Of a stretch of DNA of 64,000 bases, positions 45,601 to 54,694 are shown piece by piece. The translations under genes and the position numbers were made by a program. Below the pieces are notes generated by a model that was not told where the DNA came from, did no database searches, and worked only from the letters and a program-made list of their open reading frames with translations. The DNA is from Spirosoma fluviale (lineage in GTDB: Bacteria > Bacteroidota > Bacteroidia > Cytophagales > Spirosomataceae): positions 558,001 through 622,000 of the forward strand of contig NZ_OCNH01000003.1 of the NCBI RefSeq assembly GCF_900230225.1, written 5' to 3'. Positions within the stretch are counted from its first letter, which is position 1; every line of letters starts with the position of its first letter.

Positions 45601-48600
45601 AAGTTATCTGGACGATTTTGAAGCGGCACGCACCATCTTCGATCTGACCCGCCAGCCAACGCGCTGGCGATTGGGGGCTACTCCCCAGCAGTTTCCGCAG
45701 GGCTCCTTTGCCGATCCGCTGCCGTATGCGTATAACCGCGCCCGTATGTCGGTATATACGGTTGATCCCAGTATTTTTGGCTCGACGGGTACGCTGGGCG
45801 TAGCCTCGAACATTGACCTGGAGGATGTAAATGGCCACGTTTACGAGCGCCCTTTCCTGCCGCAGGATTTGTTTCCGGGCCGTTCGGCGCGGGTGGTTCA
45901 GTTGCCTGAAAGTATTCTCGACGTTTCGTACTTCCCGGCCGAGCGGGGGATGTATAACTACAATACCAACCTGGATGCCGCCGGTCGGCTGCCGAATCCA
46001 AGACAGAACTTCGGGGCGGTAACGCGGGCTATTGCCTCGGACATTGATTTTGACAACGCCAACATCGAGAACGTAACCTTCTGGCTGATGGACCCCTTCG
46101 TGCCCGGTGAGGCCGGTAAAGTACGGGGCAGCAACGACGATACCAAAAACATAAACAACACCACAGGCGGTAAGCTGGTCTTTAACCTCGGCGACATTTC
46201 GGAAGATGTCATCAAAGACGGTCGGTACGAGTTCGAGAATGGTTTCCCGGCCAGTGCCGATACCGCAAATAACCCACGAATCGGGGGCGTTCAGACAACC
46301 AGTTGGGGAAAAGCACCGACGCAGCAGTTTGTGACGAACGCGTTTCAGAGTGGTGTCCGCGAACGGCAGGATATTGGTCTGGACGGATTAAGCAGCCAGC
46401 CCACTATTCCGGATGGCGTGACGTCCGAACAGCAGTTTTTTCAGAACTATCTACGGACTATTCAAACACGCGTAACCGACCCGGCGGTACTGGCTGATAT
46501 TCAGCAAGACCCCTCCGGCGATGATTTTAAATTCTATCTGGGCGAAGAGGCCGATCGGCAGAAATACATTGTGGCACGGTACAAGTGGTTCATGGGCATG
46601 GAGAATAACTCGCCCGAAAATACCAGCACCAACCAGTTCCTGACCCCCGCATCGTCTACATTGCCCGATATCGAAGACCTGAACATCGACAATACCGTCA
46701 ACGACAATGAAGCCTATTACGAGTACGAGATAGATTTGCGGCCCGGTCGGCTGGAAGTAGGTCAACGATACATTGTGGATAAGGTATCGGTACCGACAAA
46801 AGGGGCGCCGGGGGGCGTTGTTACCTGGTATCAGTTCCGGATTCCGATTCGCGAGCCGCTCCGCAAAGTGGGCAGCATCAACGGCTTTAAGTCGATGCGT
46901 TTCATGCGGATGTACCTGACGGATTTTGCCGAACCGGTCGTGCTGCGGTTTGCCCAGTTGCAGATGGAGGCCAACCAGTACCGTAAGTATACCGGCGATC
47001 TGACCCAGCGCGGTTTGCAGGAAGTGCCCGAGCCCTACGACGCCAACTTTACGGTGTCGACGGTGAACGTGGAAGAAAACAGCAGCACCCAGACAAGCGC
47101 ACAAGGGGGCGATAAATACATTTACTCCGTACCGCCGGGCTATGTTCGCGACCGGGATTATACCCAACCGAACGTCGTTGAACTCAACGAGCAGTCGATG
47201 CGCCTGAGCGTAACCAACCTACGCGATGGCGATTCGCGCGGAGCATTCCGGAACACTAATTTGAACTTGCTGTTCCGGGAGCGGCTCAAAATGTTCGTAC
47301 ACATGCACAACCCGGACAACGAAAGCGGGCAGGTGTCTACCTTCATTCGGGTGGGAACGGACTACACGGACAACTACTACGAAATTGAAATACCCGATCT
47401 GGTAGCTACCCCTTCCGGTAATCAGCCTGCCGAGGTAGTCTGGCCGACCGCTAATGAACTGGATCTGGCGCTGGATGAACTCATTAATCTGAAAGCCAAC
47501 CGAAACCGCTTGTACACCCGCCGAACGTCGCTCCCGTACTCGGAGCGATCGGCAAATAACCGCTACATACTAACGGTAGTTGGTAGTCCCGATTTAAGTT
47601 CGGTGCAGTCGATTATGATTGGCGTTCGCAACCCCAAGAAGGAAGGAGACGGCGAACGACCCAAATCATTCACGGTCTGGGTCGATGAACTGCGGGCCTA
47701 TGGCTACGACCAGCACGCGGGTATGGCCGCCATTGGGTCGCTGAACATGAAACTGGCCGACATTGGTACGCTGACAGCCTCCGGCCGAATCACGACCTTT
47801 GGGTTCGGTGGGGTACAAACGCGCATTGGCGAGCGAGCTCTCGAAACAACCGCTGAATTTGGCTTCTCGTCGGCGCTGGCCGTCGACAAGTTCCTGCCTG
47901 CCAGCTGGGGACTTCGTATTCCGCTCTACGTAAACTACGACCACCGCAACGTGGACCCGCATTTTGACCCGCTGGACCCCGATACACCGCTGGAAACGTC
48001 GCTGTCGACAAAAGCAGAGTCGGACCGGGATAGCTACCGCCAACTGGTGCAGGATAACACCACCCGCCGGGGGTACAATTTCTCGAACGTCAGGAAGGTA
48101 AAGACCAACCCGGAGTCCAAATCGCACTTCTGGGATTTCGAAAACTTTGCGTTTACCTATGCCTTTACGGATGCCAAGCGGACCAATATCCTGACGCAGG
48201 AATACCTCCAGCAACAGACGCGCGGGGGCATTGCCTATACCTACAGCGGTCAACCGAAAGCGTTTGAGCCTTTCCGTAACAAAGCGTCTTTCGAAGCGCC
48301 GTACCTGCGCTGGCTCAAGGATTTTAACCTGACGTTACTGCCTACGCTGGTGTCAATTCGCACCGATCTGGACCGGAGTTTCGTTAAAACGCAGCTTCGC
48401 TCCTCGGATTTAACAACCAATGGCATTATACCGCAGTACGAAAAGTATTTCCTGTTCAACCGGTATTACGACCTTACCTGGAACCTCACGCGCAGCCTGG
48501 TACTGACCTATCATGCCCAGGCCAACGCCATTATTGACGAACCGGCGGGCGATATCAATACCCAGGCCAAGCGGGATTCCATCCTGTCCAGCCTGAAGAA

Positions 48601-50305
48601 CCTCGGACGGATGAAGAACTTCGTGCAGGACATCCGCGCCACGTATCGACTGCCGCTGGACAAAATACCGCTACTCGACTGGATTGCCGCCGATGCCGTG
48701 TATGGCGTTGGGTACCAGTTTCAGGCCAACTCCTATGGCGTGGTCGATTCGCTGGGTGTACCCTTTGGCAACGTTATCCGCAACAACCGGGAGCGGGGCA
48801 TTACCGGACGGGTCGATTTGATTCGTTTGTACAACAAAATCCGGTACCTGCGTTTCGCCAATACTCCGTCGCCCATTCGTAAGAATTTTGCCCGTAACCC
48901 CGGCGACATCGAGGATGTTGTTCGGAGTGAAAACACGGTGCTGAAAAACTTTACACGGGCTTTGCTGACGGTTCGGGGGATCAACTTCTCGTACACGCAG
49001 CAGGAGTCTACCATTCTGCCAGGCTTTTTGCCAACGCCAAAACTGTTTGGCGTCAGCCCTGAGAATGCACCGGGGCTTGGGTTTGTGCTCGGTAGTCAGG
49101 ACCCGAACATTGCGTACAAAGCAGCCGACAAAGGCTGGCTTTCGCCCAGCACGGTACTCAATACGGCTTTCCAGCAAAACATCACCCGGAAGTTTACGGC
49201 CAACACGACGCTGGAGCCTTTTAAAGATTTTAGGATGCAGATTAACTGGCGGCTGGACCGAACGGATGCCTATCAGGAATACTTCCGCCCGGGGGCGCAG
49301 GGTGGGCCGTTCGAAACCTATTCGCCGGTTCGTAACGGACAGTTCAGCATGTCGTTCTGGTCGTTCCGAACGGCGTTCGAAGGGTTGCGTGGGGATAATA
49401 CCTCGCCCATTTTCGACCGTTTTGAGGAATATCGGGCCATTTTTATTGAGAAGTTGACAAAAGCCAATGCCGAAGGCGTGGTGAAGGGAGAATACACTAA
49501 AACATCGCAGGATGTGCTGATCCCCGCGTTCTTTGCCGCTTATAGCGGACAGCCGGTTGATAAAGCCCAGCTGTCGCCGTTCTACAATTTCCCTTTACCA
49601 AACTGGACAATTGCCTACAATGGTTTGTCGGGGCTGGGTATTATCCGGAAACAGTTCAGTGCGTTTACCATCAACCATAGCTATTCGTCGACCTATAGCG
49701 TCGGGAACTTCATCTCGAATCTGGACTATACGGCGGCTTACGTCAACCTGGCCGTGCAGGGTTACCCAATGGCAGCGGCCATCAATCAGTTGGGGCAGTA
49801 CGTGCCGGTGTTTGCGATGAGTACCATCACCATGTCGGAGAAATTCCAGCCGCTGATTGGCGTGCAGTTTCAGACAAAGAGCCGCATCAGCGGGCGTCTG
49901 GAATATAACCAGAGCCGCGATGTAGCGCTGAATCTGTCGAACTCGCAGGTGGCTGAACTGAGCAACAAAGACCTGACGGCTTCGATAGGCTTCACCCGGC
50001 AGAATGTGCGCATCCCGTTCCTGATCAATGGGGCCGTTAAGCGGTTGAAAAACGATCTGACGTTCTCCTGCAACCTGACCCTGCGCGATACGCGGGCCAT
50101 TCAGCGAAAACTGGATGCCGAGCAGATTATTACGGCCGGTAACGTGAACTTCCAGCTTCGTCCGCAGGTCAGTTACATCGTTAACCGGCGGTTGAACTTC
50201 AACTTCTATTTCGACCGTACGTTCAACGACCCACTCGTATCGAACTCCTTCCGGCGGGCTACTACCTCGGGCGGTATCCAGGTGAAGTTCAATCTGGCGG
50301 AGTAA
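42683..50305 (+). CDS. sprA: SprA, outer-membrane translocon of the type IX secretion system
   Basis: About 2540 residues from the ATG at 42683; the frame also opens at 42611. A long N-terminal signal region with hydrophobic core (WLMMGCWLLVGLGVSLGQ) is followed by an Ala/Arg-rich stretch. Then comes the first SprA_N-type segment (DFKPNGFVTLDFGYLYQFIDNPVLPVRQRRNGNFLFNEQ region). Known SprA (Sov) proteins form a 36-strand barrel that passes T9SS clients; the length fits. FGMDRLNQQLDAQPDGNFDY and the closing YIVNRRLNFNFYFDRTFNDPLVSNSFRRATTSGGIQVKFNL are typical. A Pro/Gly repeat (43675-43812) interrupts the first third. No other T9SS core gene is in the window except gldF. Confidence 0.96.
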   Translation: MVNPYFVHTSVVSHLIPAVTRLLFVPNGWLMMGCWLLVGLGVSLGQEQPATTPARRGAANRRQQAAADSARANARRRAIIRADSAKQAIQERNDSIRSLRSANRRPTVNWPDRRASRFSERSSKSPFILRDPKGVSTDFRLGPDGDIAVTERVRSGVSLSGAPMSNTATSSAPVVGTAVQGAILPPSQFGLPYRPGETIPFSTYNQLQNQRVEQNIWREYSAKRDGQSALSGRGLVPKLELPPVIDRLFGGSQVDFKPNGFVTLDFGYLYQFIDNPVLPVRQRRNGNFLFNEQISINFNGKIGEKLGVLANFDTKASFNFENALKLNYRPGGGLPALGTGQGLPGMPNLPSVPNLPGTPNLPGMPGMPDAPGMNGSIPNFTPQNESILQGLEVGNISWAVNSQLIPGVQNLFGIKTQLRFGKLNATLVASQQRSRKNEIVLRGGTSSRPFEIRADQYDENRHFFLSQFFRANYESSLKTLPQVTSGVNVTRVEVYVTNRTNTTESLRNIAGFQDLGEGNPYAQNNPNLPPFSRNNRTPTDNATNSLYNRLTANTANPFRQVDRTNEILTGTYALNKGTDYDLLRGAKRLTDREYKLQPELGYISLVTPLRNDEILAVAYEYTYQGRRYKVGELTEDYQARRDDEVLVLKLLKSATLRNNLQLPMWNLMMKNIYSLNTAQITRQGFQLRVIYKDDLTGIDNPNLQEGPIQNIPLVQVFGMDRLNQQLDAQPDGNFDYVENITIDSRYGKIIFPTLEPFGAYLATKLGNDAILRSKYVFDQLYRTTQTDAQQIAEKNKFFLKGSFQSGNGADVQLPYGVNEQSVTVTAGGVPLVAGQDYVLEAQIGRLRIINESVTNSGREIRISYEQPDLFQNQIRTLLGTRLDYAINRDISIGLTAMHMKETPAGFLTRVALGNEPVNNTILGVNANIRKDAPGLTRLLDALPGVQTKEPSAIQLNAEVAQLFPGTNPKARNESYLDDFEAARTIFDLTRQPTRWRLGATPQQFPQGSFADPLPYAYNRARMSVYTVDPSIFGSTGTLGVASNIDLEDVNGHVYERPFLPQDLFPGRSARVVQLPESILDVSYFPAERGMYNYNTNLDAAGRLPNPRQNFGAVTRAIASDIDFDNANIENVTFWLMDPFVPGEAGKVRGSNDDTKNINNTTGGKLVFNLGDISEDVIKDGRYEFENGFPASADTANNPRIGGVQTTSWGKAPTQQFVTNAFQSGVRERQDIGLDGLSSQPTIPDGVTSEQQFFQNYLRTIQTRVTDPAVLADIQQDPSGDDFKFYLGEEADRQKYIVARYKWFMGMENNSPENTSTNQFLTPASSTLPDIEDLNIDNTVNDNEAYYEYEIDLRPGRLEVGQRYIVDKVSVPTKGAPGGVVTWYQFRIPIREPLRKVGSINGFKSMRFMRMYLTDFAEPVVLRFAQLQMEANQYRKYTGDLTQRGLQEVPEPYDANFTVSTVNVEENSSTQTSAQGGDKYIYSVPPGYVRDRDYTQPNVVELNEQSMRLSVTNLRDGDSRGAFRNTNLNLLFRERLKMFVHMHNPDNESGQVSTFIRVGTDYTDNYYEIEIPDLVATPSGNQPAEVVWPTANELDLALDELINLKANRNRLYTRRTSLPYSERSANNRYILTVVGSPDLSSVQSIMIGVRNPKKEGDGERPKSFTVWVDELRAYGYDQHAGMAAIGSLNMKLADIGTLTASGRITTFGFGGVQTRIGERALETTAEFGFSSALAVDKFLPASWGLRIPLYVNYDHRNVDPHFDPLDPDTPLETSLSTKAESDRDSYRQLVQDNTTRRGYNFSNVRKVKTNPESKSHFWDFENFAFTYAFTDAKRTNILTQEYLQQQTRGGIAYTYSGQPKAFEPFRNKASFEAPYLRWLKDFNLTLLPTLVSIRTDLDRSFVKTQLRSSDLTTNGIIPQYEKYFLFNRYYDLTWNLTRSLVLTYHAQANAIIDEPAGDINTQAKRDSILSSLKNLGRMKNFVQDIRATYRLPLDKIPLLDWIAADAVYGVGYQFQANSYGVVDSLGVPFGNVIRNNRERGITGRVDLIRLYNKIRYLRFANTPSPIRKNFARNPGDIEDVVRSENTVLKNFTRALLTVRGINFSYTQQESTILPGFLPTPKLFGVSPENAPGLGFVLGSQDPNIAYKAADKGWLSPSTVLNTAFQQNITRKFTANTTLEPFKDFRMQINWRLDRTDAYQEYFRPGAQGGPFETYSPVRNGQFSMSFWSFRTAFEGLRGDNTSPIFDRFEEYRAIFIEKLTKANAEGVVKGEYTKTSQDVLIPAFFAAYSGQPVDKAQLSPFYNFPLPNWTIAYNGLSGLGIIRKQFSAFTINHSYSSTYSVGNFISNLDYTAAYVNLAVQGYPMAAAINQLGQYVPVFAMSTITMSEKFQPLIGVQFQTKSRISGRLEYNQSRDVALNLSNSQVAELSNKDLTASIGFTRQNVRIPFLINGAVKRLKNDLTFSCNLTLRDTRAIQRKLDAEQIITAGNVNFQLRPQVSYIVNRRLNFNFYFDRTFNDPLVSNSFRRATTSGGIQVKFNLAE
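43675..43812 (+). repeat. Pro/Gly-rich repeat inside sprA
   Basis: Successive LPG, MPN, LPS, VPN, LPGTPN, LPGMPGMPDAPGMNG units (about 35-45 residues), rich in Pro, Gly and Met. The DNA shows near-tandem CTGCCC/CCGGG units. Likely a flexible loop between barrel strands. Confidence 0.7.
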
Positions 50306-50422
50306 GGCTGGGGTCATTAGACCGGTTGTACCCCCAAAAATGCCGCCGATGTAGTAAAACGGGGCTCTTTAGAACACATTTTGCCCGTATTGGTTTTCTG
50401 ATAAACGCTAGGCGCTGGAAAC

Positions 50423-51577
50423 GTGGCAGGGAAACAAGTTGCAGGTTGTCTGATAGGCATTTTGCTGGCCGTGTGTCCGGTCCTGGCTCAGCAGCATATA
50501 CCAAAATTTGCCCAGCGTGGACTTGGCCGGTTCATCTATCAAACCCTGAACGACACCTCGTCGACAGCTTCCTCGCGGGTGCTTGTTTTTCCGACGGCGG
50601 GCTACGCGCCCGAAACCAGCCTGGAAATCGGTGTACGGGCCTTCTCCCTGTATTACGCCAAAGACGACACGCTGGTGAACCGATTGAGCGAAATCGTATT
50701 GTACGGTTTTGTGACCCTGCGTGGCCAGTTTGGTGCCCAGCTCGAAAATGCGGTATACACCGATAAGAATACCTATTACCTGCTGGGACGGGCCCGGTAT
50801 CAGCAATTTCCGCTATTATACTACGGCATCGGTCCCAATTCCAAACGGGCTAACCCATCGTTAGTCAATTCCAGTTACGTACAGTTTCGGCAGCGGGCAC
50901 TGCGAAAAGTGGTTGGAAACCTTTATGCCGGACCGGAAGTCGACTTCCAGAGCTTGCAGGGTGTTTCATTTGAACATACCGATCTAGCTGCTGCTGAACT
51001 GCCGTTGGGAGGGCGCGGGTCTACGACGCTGGAACTGGGGGTTACGTTGGTTTATGACAATCGGAAAAACATCCTGAATGTGCGGAAGGGCGCTTTTTTT
51101 GAAGCGGCTGTCCTGCGCAACGTCCTGCGGACCGAAAATTTCGGGTTTCAGCGTATTCTGTTCGACGGACGGCTGTACCGGCCGCTGGGTACCCGAAACC
51201 GGGTGCTGGCCCTACAGGCAACGGGTATGTTCATAAACGGTGATGTACCGTTCAATAGTCTGGCCCTGTTGGGGGGCGAAAATACCATGCGGGGCTATTA
51301 CCTCGGCCGTTACCGCGACAAAAACCTGCTGGCAGCGCAGGCTGAACTGCGCTGGCTACCTTTTGTCTTCAGCCGACGCTGGGGCGGCACGTTATTTGGT
51401 GGTGTAGGTACCGTTGCCCCAACTGTCAGTGAGGTACAGCTCAACCGGGTTCGGTGGGCGGTTGGGGGCGGGGTGCGTTTCCTGTTTTTCCAGAAGAAAG
51501 ACGTGTACCTTCGTGCCGATCTGGGCATTACGCGTGAAGGTACCGGCATCTACTTCTCACTGGGCGAGGCCTTCTAA
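50423..51577 (+). CDS. BamA/TamA-like surface-antigen (D15) outer-membrane barrel
   Basis: 384 residues from a GTG at 50423. Signal peptide about 1-22 (ends LAQQ). There are no POTRA repeats; the body is a beta-barrel of the bacterial surface antigen family, with the lid-lock motif MRGYYLGRYRDKNL (about 292-305) and a C-terminal aromatic residue (GEAF) as for BAM substrates. Related Bacteroidota proteins are called BamA/TamA family or patatin-associated D15 proteins; the job is unknown. It starts 117 bp after sprA and could be cotranscribed, which would place it near the T9SS, but no direct link is shown. Confidence 0.87.
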   Translation: MAGKQVAGCLIGILLAVCPVLAQQHIPKFAQRGLGRFIYQTLNDTSSTASSRVLVFPTAGYAPETSLEIGVRAFSLYYAKDDTLVNRLSEIVLYGFVTLRGQFGAQLENAVYTDKNTYYLLGRARYQQFPLLYYGIGPNSKRANPSLVNSSYVQFRQRALRKVVGNLYAGPEVDFQSLQGVSFEHTDLAAAELPLGGRGSTTLELGVTLVYDNRKNILNVRKGAFFEAAVLRNVLRTENFGFQRILFDGRLYRPLGTRNRVLALQATGMFINGDVPFNSLALLGGENTMRGYYLGRYRDKNLLAAQAELRWLPFVFSRRWGGTLFGGVGTVAPTVSEVQLNRVRWAVGGGVRFLFFQKKDVYLRADLGITREGTGIYFSLGEAF

Positions 51578-51677
51578 TTTCAGTAGAAGGGTATTCCCGT
51601 CTCGTTGGGTCATAGGTTATGCCGGGCATTAACATTCCGGGATGTTACCGGTTGATGTAAGCAAACAAATAAACCAC

Positions 51678-52754
51678 ATGAAATACAACCAACTTGGCAG
51701 TACCGGCGTACTCGTCTCCGAAATCTGCCTCGGCACCATGACATTTGGCGGCAACGGCTACTGGAAAGCCATGGGCGAACTTCAACAGGATGCCGTCAAC
51801 GACATTATAAAAACCGCCGTCGATAACGGCATAAATTTTATCGACACCGCCAACGTGTACTCCTTCGGCGAGTCGGAACGGCTGCTCGGGCAGTCGATCA
51901 AATCCCTCGGTCTGTCGCGCCATGAACTCGTAATTGCTACAAAAGTAAGGGGCCGCATGGGTGAAGGAAAAAATCAGGTGGGCCTGGGCCGTTTGCAGAT
52001 TATGCAGCAGCTGGACGACAGCCTCAAACGCCTGCAACTGGATCATGTCGACCTGTACCAGATTCACGGATTTGACCCCATCACGCCCCTGGAAGAAACC
52101 ATGCGCGGGCTGGAAGATGTGGTCAGGAGCGGTAAGGTGCGCTACATTGGCTGCTCGAATCTGGCGGCCTGGCAGGTCATGAAAGCCAATGGTATTGCAG
52201 ACAAGTACGGCTGGACGAAGTTTATTTCTACCCAGAACTACTACTCCATTGCCGGTCGTGACCTCGAAAACGAGATCGTGCCCATGGTGCAGGATCAGCA
52301 CATGGCGATTTTACCGTGGAGCCCGCTGGCGGGTGGTTTTCTGTCCGGTAAATACACTCGAACCAATAAACCGGAAGATGGGTCACGGCGACTCAACTTT
52401 GACTTCCCGCCCGTTAATCAGGAACATGCCTACGAGATTATTGAGGTGATGCAGTCCATTGCCGAAGCCCATCGCGAAGACGGATCGGGGGTATCGGTTG
52501 CCCGGATTGCGCTGGCGTGGGTACTGGCAAAAACCGGAGTTACCAGTGTAATTATCGGTGCCAAAAACACGGATCAACTGCTGGACAACATCAAAGCCGT
52601 TGATATACGCTTAACGACGGAGCAGCTTCAACAACTCGACGAAGTCAGTGCCAAACCCAAGCCGTATCCGCAATGGATGATCGAACGACAGGGTAACGAT
52701 CGGCTGGGGGCATCTAATTTCTCCCCGAACCAATCGGCGGTAGCTGCCAAATGA
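51678..52754 (+). CDS. Aldo/keto reductase (YajO/Tas-like)
   Basis: 358 residues from the ATG at 51678; 12 extra codons upstream are unconserved. Catalytic tetrad: Asp and Tyr in FIDTANVYSFGESE, Lys in IATKVRGRMG, and His in DLYQIHGFDP. The STQNYYSIAGRDLENEI and LPWSPLAGGFLSGKY strands and the late VIIGAKNTDQLLDN cofactor loop place it with the Tas/AKR11-12-type NADPH reductases. Cytoplasmic. It is distinct from the reductase at 36993. No partner indicates its substrate. Confidence 0.93.
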   Translation: MKYNQLGSTGVLVSEICLGTMTFGGNGYWKAMGELQQDAVNDIIKTAVDNGINFIDTANVYSFGESERLLGQSIKSLGLSRHELVIATKVRGRMGEGKNQVGLGRLQIMQQLDDSLKRLQLDHVDLYQIHGFDPITPLEETMRGLEDVVRSGKVRYIGCSNLAAWQVMKANGIADKYGWTKFISTQNYYSIAGRDLENEIVPMVQDQHMAILPWSPLAGGFLSGKYTRTNKPEDGSRRLNFDFPPVNQEHAYEIIEVMQSIAEAHREDGSGVSVARIALAWVLAKTGVTSVIIGAKNTDQLLDNIKAVDIRLTTEQLQQLDEVSAKPKPYPQWMIERQGNDRLGASNFSPNQSAVAAK

Positions 52755-52861
52755 TTGACTATCAGTAAAATCCTGCTGCCGGGCAGAACGTCCGGGGTGG
52801 TATCGCTTGCAAATACGCCCTCATCTGTCGTATTTTGCGGGCATAAATCAATTTCCCAACA

Positions 52862-53245
52862 ATGAATTTTCCTGCAGAACTAAGCTATACGGAGGATCAC
52901 GAATGGATTCGGATAGAAGAGGACGGTACGGCCGTAATTGGTATTACTGAATTCGCACAACACGAACTGGGTGATATTATCTTCATCGATGTTGCGACCG
53001 TTGGTCAGTCATTACCAAAAGGTGAAGTTTTTGGCGCAGTAGAGGCTGTTAAAACCGTATCAGATCTGTTTCTGCCGGTAGAGGGAGAAATCCTTGAACT
53101 GAACCCGGCCATCGAAAAATCGCCGGAACTGCTCAACAGCGATCCTTACGGCGAAGGCTGGATTATCCGTCTGAAACCGGCGGATGCGTCGCAGCAGGAT
53201 GGCTTACTAACCGCCGATGCCTATCGGGAATTGGTTGGTGCCTGA
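52862..53245 (+). CDS. gcvH: Glycine cleavage system H protein
   Basis: 127 residues, full length. The lipoyl-lysine is K64 in [12 protein letters not shown]. The opening [32 protein letters not shown] is classic for GcvH. It shuttles the methylamine group between the P, T and L proteins; none of those genes is here. A gcvH gene near sprA and VanZ is a neighbourhood I recall from other Bacteroidota. It is followed by a hairpin terminator. Confidence 0.97.
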   Translation: MNFPAELSYTEDHEWIRIEEDGTAVIGITEFAQHELGDIIFIDVATVGQSLPKGEVFGAVEAVKTVSDLFLPVEGEILELNPAIEKSPELLNSDPYGEGWIIRLKPADASQQDGLLTADAYRELVGA

Positions 53246-53265
53246 TTTACCGCATTGAACTCCAG

Positions 53266-53291
53266 AAGGCTCCGCAAGGGGCCTTTTTTTT
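53266..53291 (+). terminator. Terminator after gcvH
   Basis: A stem AAGGCTCC/GGGGCCTT (one G-T pair allowed) with GCAA tetraloop, directly followed by a run of T. Confidence 0.75.
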
Positions 53292-53344
53292 AAACAATCA
53301 TTTTTACCCGGCCTCTGCTCCCGAAAACCGCCGGGACGTCACTC

Positions 53345-54694
53345 ATGCAACTCCTGATTCGTTCTGCCCGTATTGTTGATGCTGCTTCATCGTTCGATGG
53401 ACAGGTATGTGATATTCTGGTCGAAAACGGCCTGATTCGTCAGATTGGTGCCCAGTTGCCCGTCGACACGAACGTCCGGGTCGTGGAGGCCGATAATCTT
53501 CACGTCTCCCTCGGTTGGGTCGACATGCGCGTGCTAACCCAGGACCCCGGTTACGAACACAAAGAAGACCTGACCAGTGTATGCCGGGCCGCTGCCGCCG
53601 GGGGCTTTACAGACATTGCTGTACTCCCCAACACGCAGCCCGTTGTGGATGCCAAGGGCACATTAGCCTATATCCAGCGGATGGCCGAGGGGCAGCCGGT
53701 ACGGGTACACGTCATTGCTGCCGTTACGAAAAAAGCCGCTGGTGAAGATTTTACGGAAATGCTCGACCTGCATCATGCGGGTGCCGTTGCGTTTTCTGAC
53801 GGGAACCACCCGCTTCAAAACCCCGATCTGCTGCTAAAGACGCTGCAGTATTTAGAGCCAATTAACGGGTTGTTTATGAACCGCCCGGAAGAAATGCTGC
53901 TAACCCGCTTTGGGCAGATGCACGAGGGTGTTCAAAGTACGCTGCTCGGACTGAAAGGCATGCCTGCTCTGGCCGAAGAGCTGATGATCGAGCGCGATCT
54001 ACGGCTGCTGGAGTATGTTCTCGGGCATGGGGCAGAGGAGATAGGGCATGGAGCAGAGGAGAATGAGTCGGAACTTTACCCTCTGCCCTCTGCCCCCTGC
54101 CCAATACCCCCCGCGCTGCACTTCTCTACGATTTCCACGGCCCGGTCGGTGGAGTTGATCCGGCAGGCCAAAGCGCAGGGAAGCCCGGTAAGTTGCGACG
54201 TAGCGGCTCATCAGCTGGTTTTCGACGATTCGGCTTTGTCCGGCTTCGATACAAATCTGAAAGTAAACCCGCCATTCCGGTCGGTGGCTGATGTGCGTGC
54301 GTTATGGGATGGCCTGAAAGATGGCACCATCGATGCGATTGTATCGGATCATACGCCCCATGATCCTGAATGTAAAAACCTGGAATTCGATCAGGCTGAC
54401 TTTGGTATTATCGGTCTGGAAACGGTTTTTTCAAATGCCGTCATGCATAACCAGGACCTGCCACTGGCGCAGCTTATCGAAAAGCTGACCACCCGGCCCC
54501 GGCAAATACTGCGCCTGCCGGTAACGACCATTGCCGAAGGGCAACCCGCCACCCTGACGCTCTTCGACCCTGCGGGCATCTGGACATACAGCCGTACGTT
54601 ATCCAAATCAAAAAACTCACCATTTCTGGGCCAAACGCTCACGGGCCGCGTAATCGGCACGGTGCATCGCGGCCAGTTCACGACCACCTTATGA
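53345..54694 (+). CDS. Dihydroorotase family protein with altered metal site and an in-frame insertion
   Basis: 449 residues; cyclic amidohydrolase fold of the PyrC type, which in active enzymes closes carbamoyl-aspartate to dihydroorotate. The usual D-x-H-x-H metal motif is replaced by GWVDMRVLTQDPG (about 57-69), so both first-site histidines are absent. Later elements remain: GAVAFSDG, SVELIRQAKAQG, FDTNLKVNPPFRS, IVSDHTPHDPE. It may be a Bacteroidota-type enzyme with other metal ligands or a non-catalytic homologue. Residues about 225-256 are an insertion between LRLLEY and ALHFSTIST coded by a palindromic repeat. The stop overlaps the next gene start. Confidence 0.85.
   Translation: MQLLIRSARIVDAASSFDGQVCDILVENGLIRQIGAQLPVDTNVRVVEADNLHVSLGWVDMRVLTQDPGYEHKEDLTSVCRAAAAGGFTDIAVLPNTQPVVDAKGTLAYIQRMAEGQPVRVHVIAAVTKKAAGEDFTEMLDLHHAGAVAFSDGNHPLQNPDLLLKTLQYLEPINGLFMNRPEEMLLTRFGQMHEGVQSTLLGLKGMPALAEELMIERDLRLLEYVLGHGAEEIGHGAEENESELYPLPSAPCPIPPALHFSTISTARSVELIRQAKAQGSPVSCDVAAHQLVFDDSALSGFDTNLKVNPPFRSVADVRALWDGLKDGTIDAIVSDHTPHDPECKNLEFDQADFGIIGLETVFSNAVMHNQDLPLAQLIEKLTTRPRQILRLPVTTIAEGQPATLTLFDPAGIWTYSRTLSKSKNSPFLGQTLTGRVIGTVHRGQFTTTL
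54018..54113. repeat. Palindromic insertion inside the dihydroorotase gene
   Basis: Left side: direct repeat of GGGCATGGGGCAGAGGAG and GGGCATGGAGCAGAGGAG (18-bp units, one mismatch). Right side: CCCTCTGCCCTCTGCCCC followed by CTGCCC, complementary to the left. It reads through in frame and adds about 30 residues. Confidence 0.75.

Noticed and set aside
44993..45838. 281-codon antisense frame within sprA, and several others along that gene
   Set aside because: SprA is an unmistakable continuous family match across the region; the antisense frames are compositional shadows.
50423..51577. True BamA
   Set aside because: The protein has no POTRA domains and is about half of the normal length.
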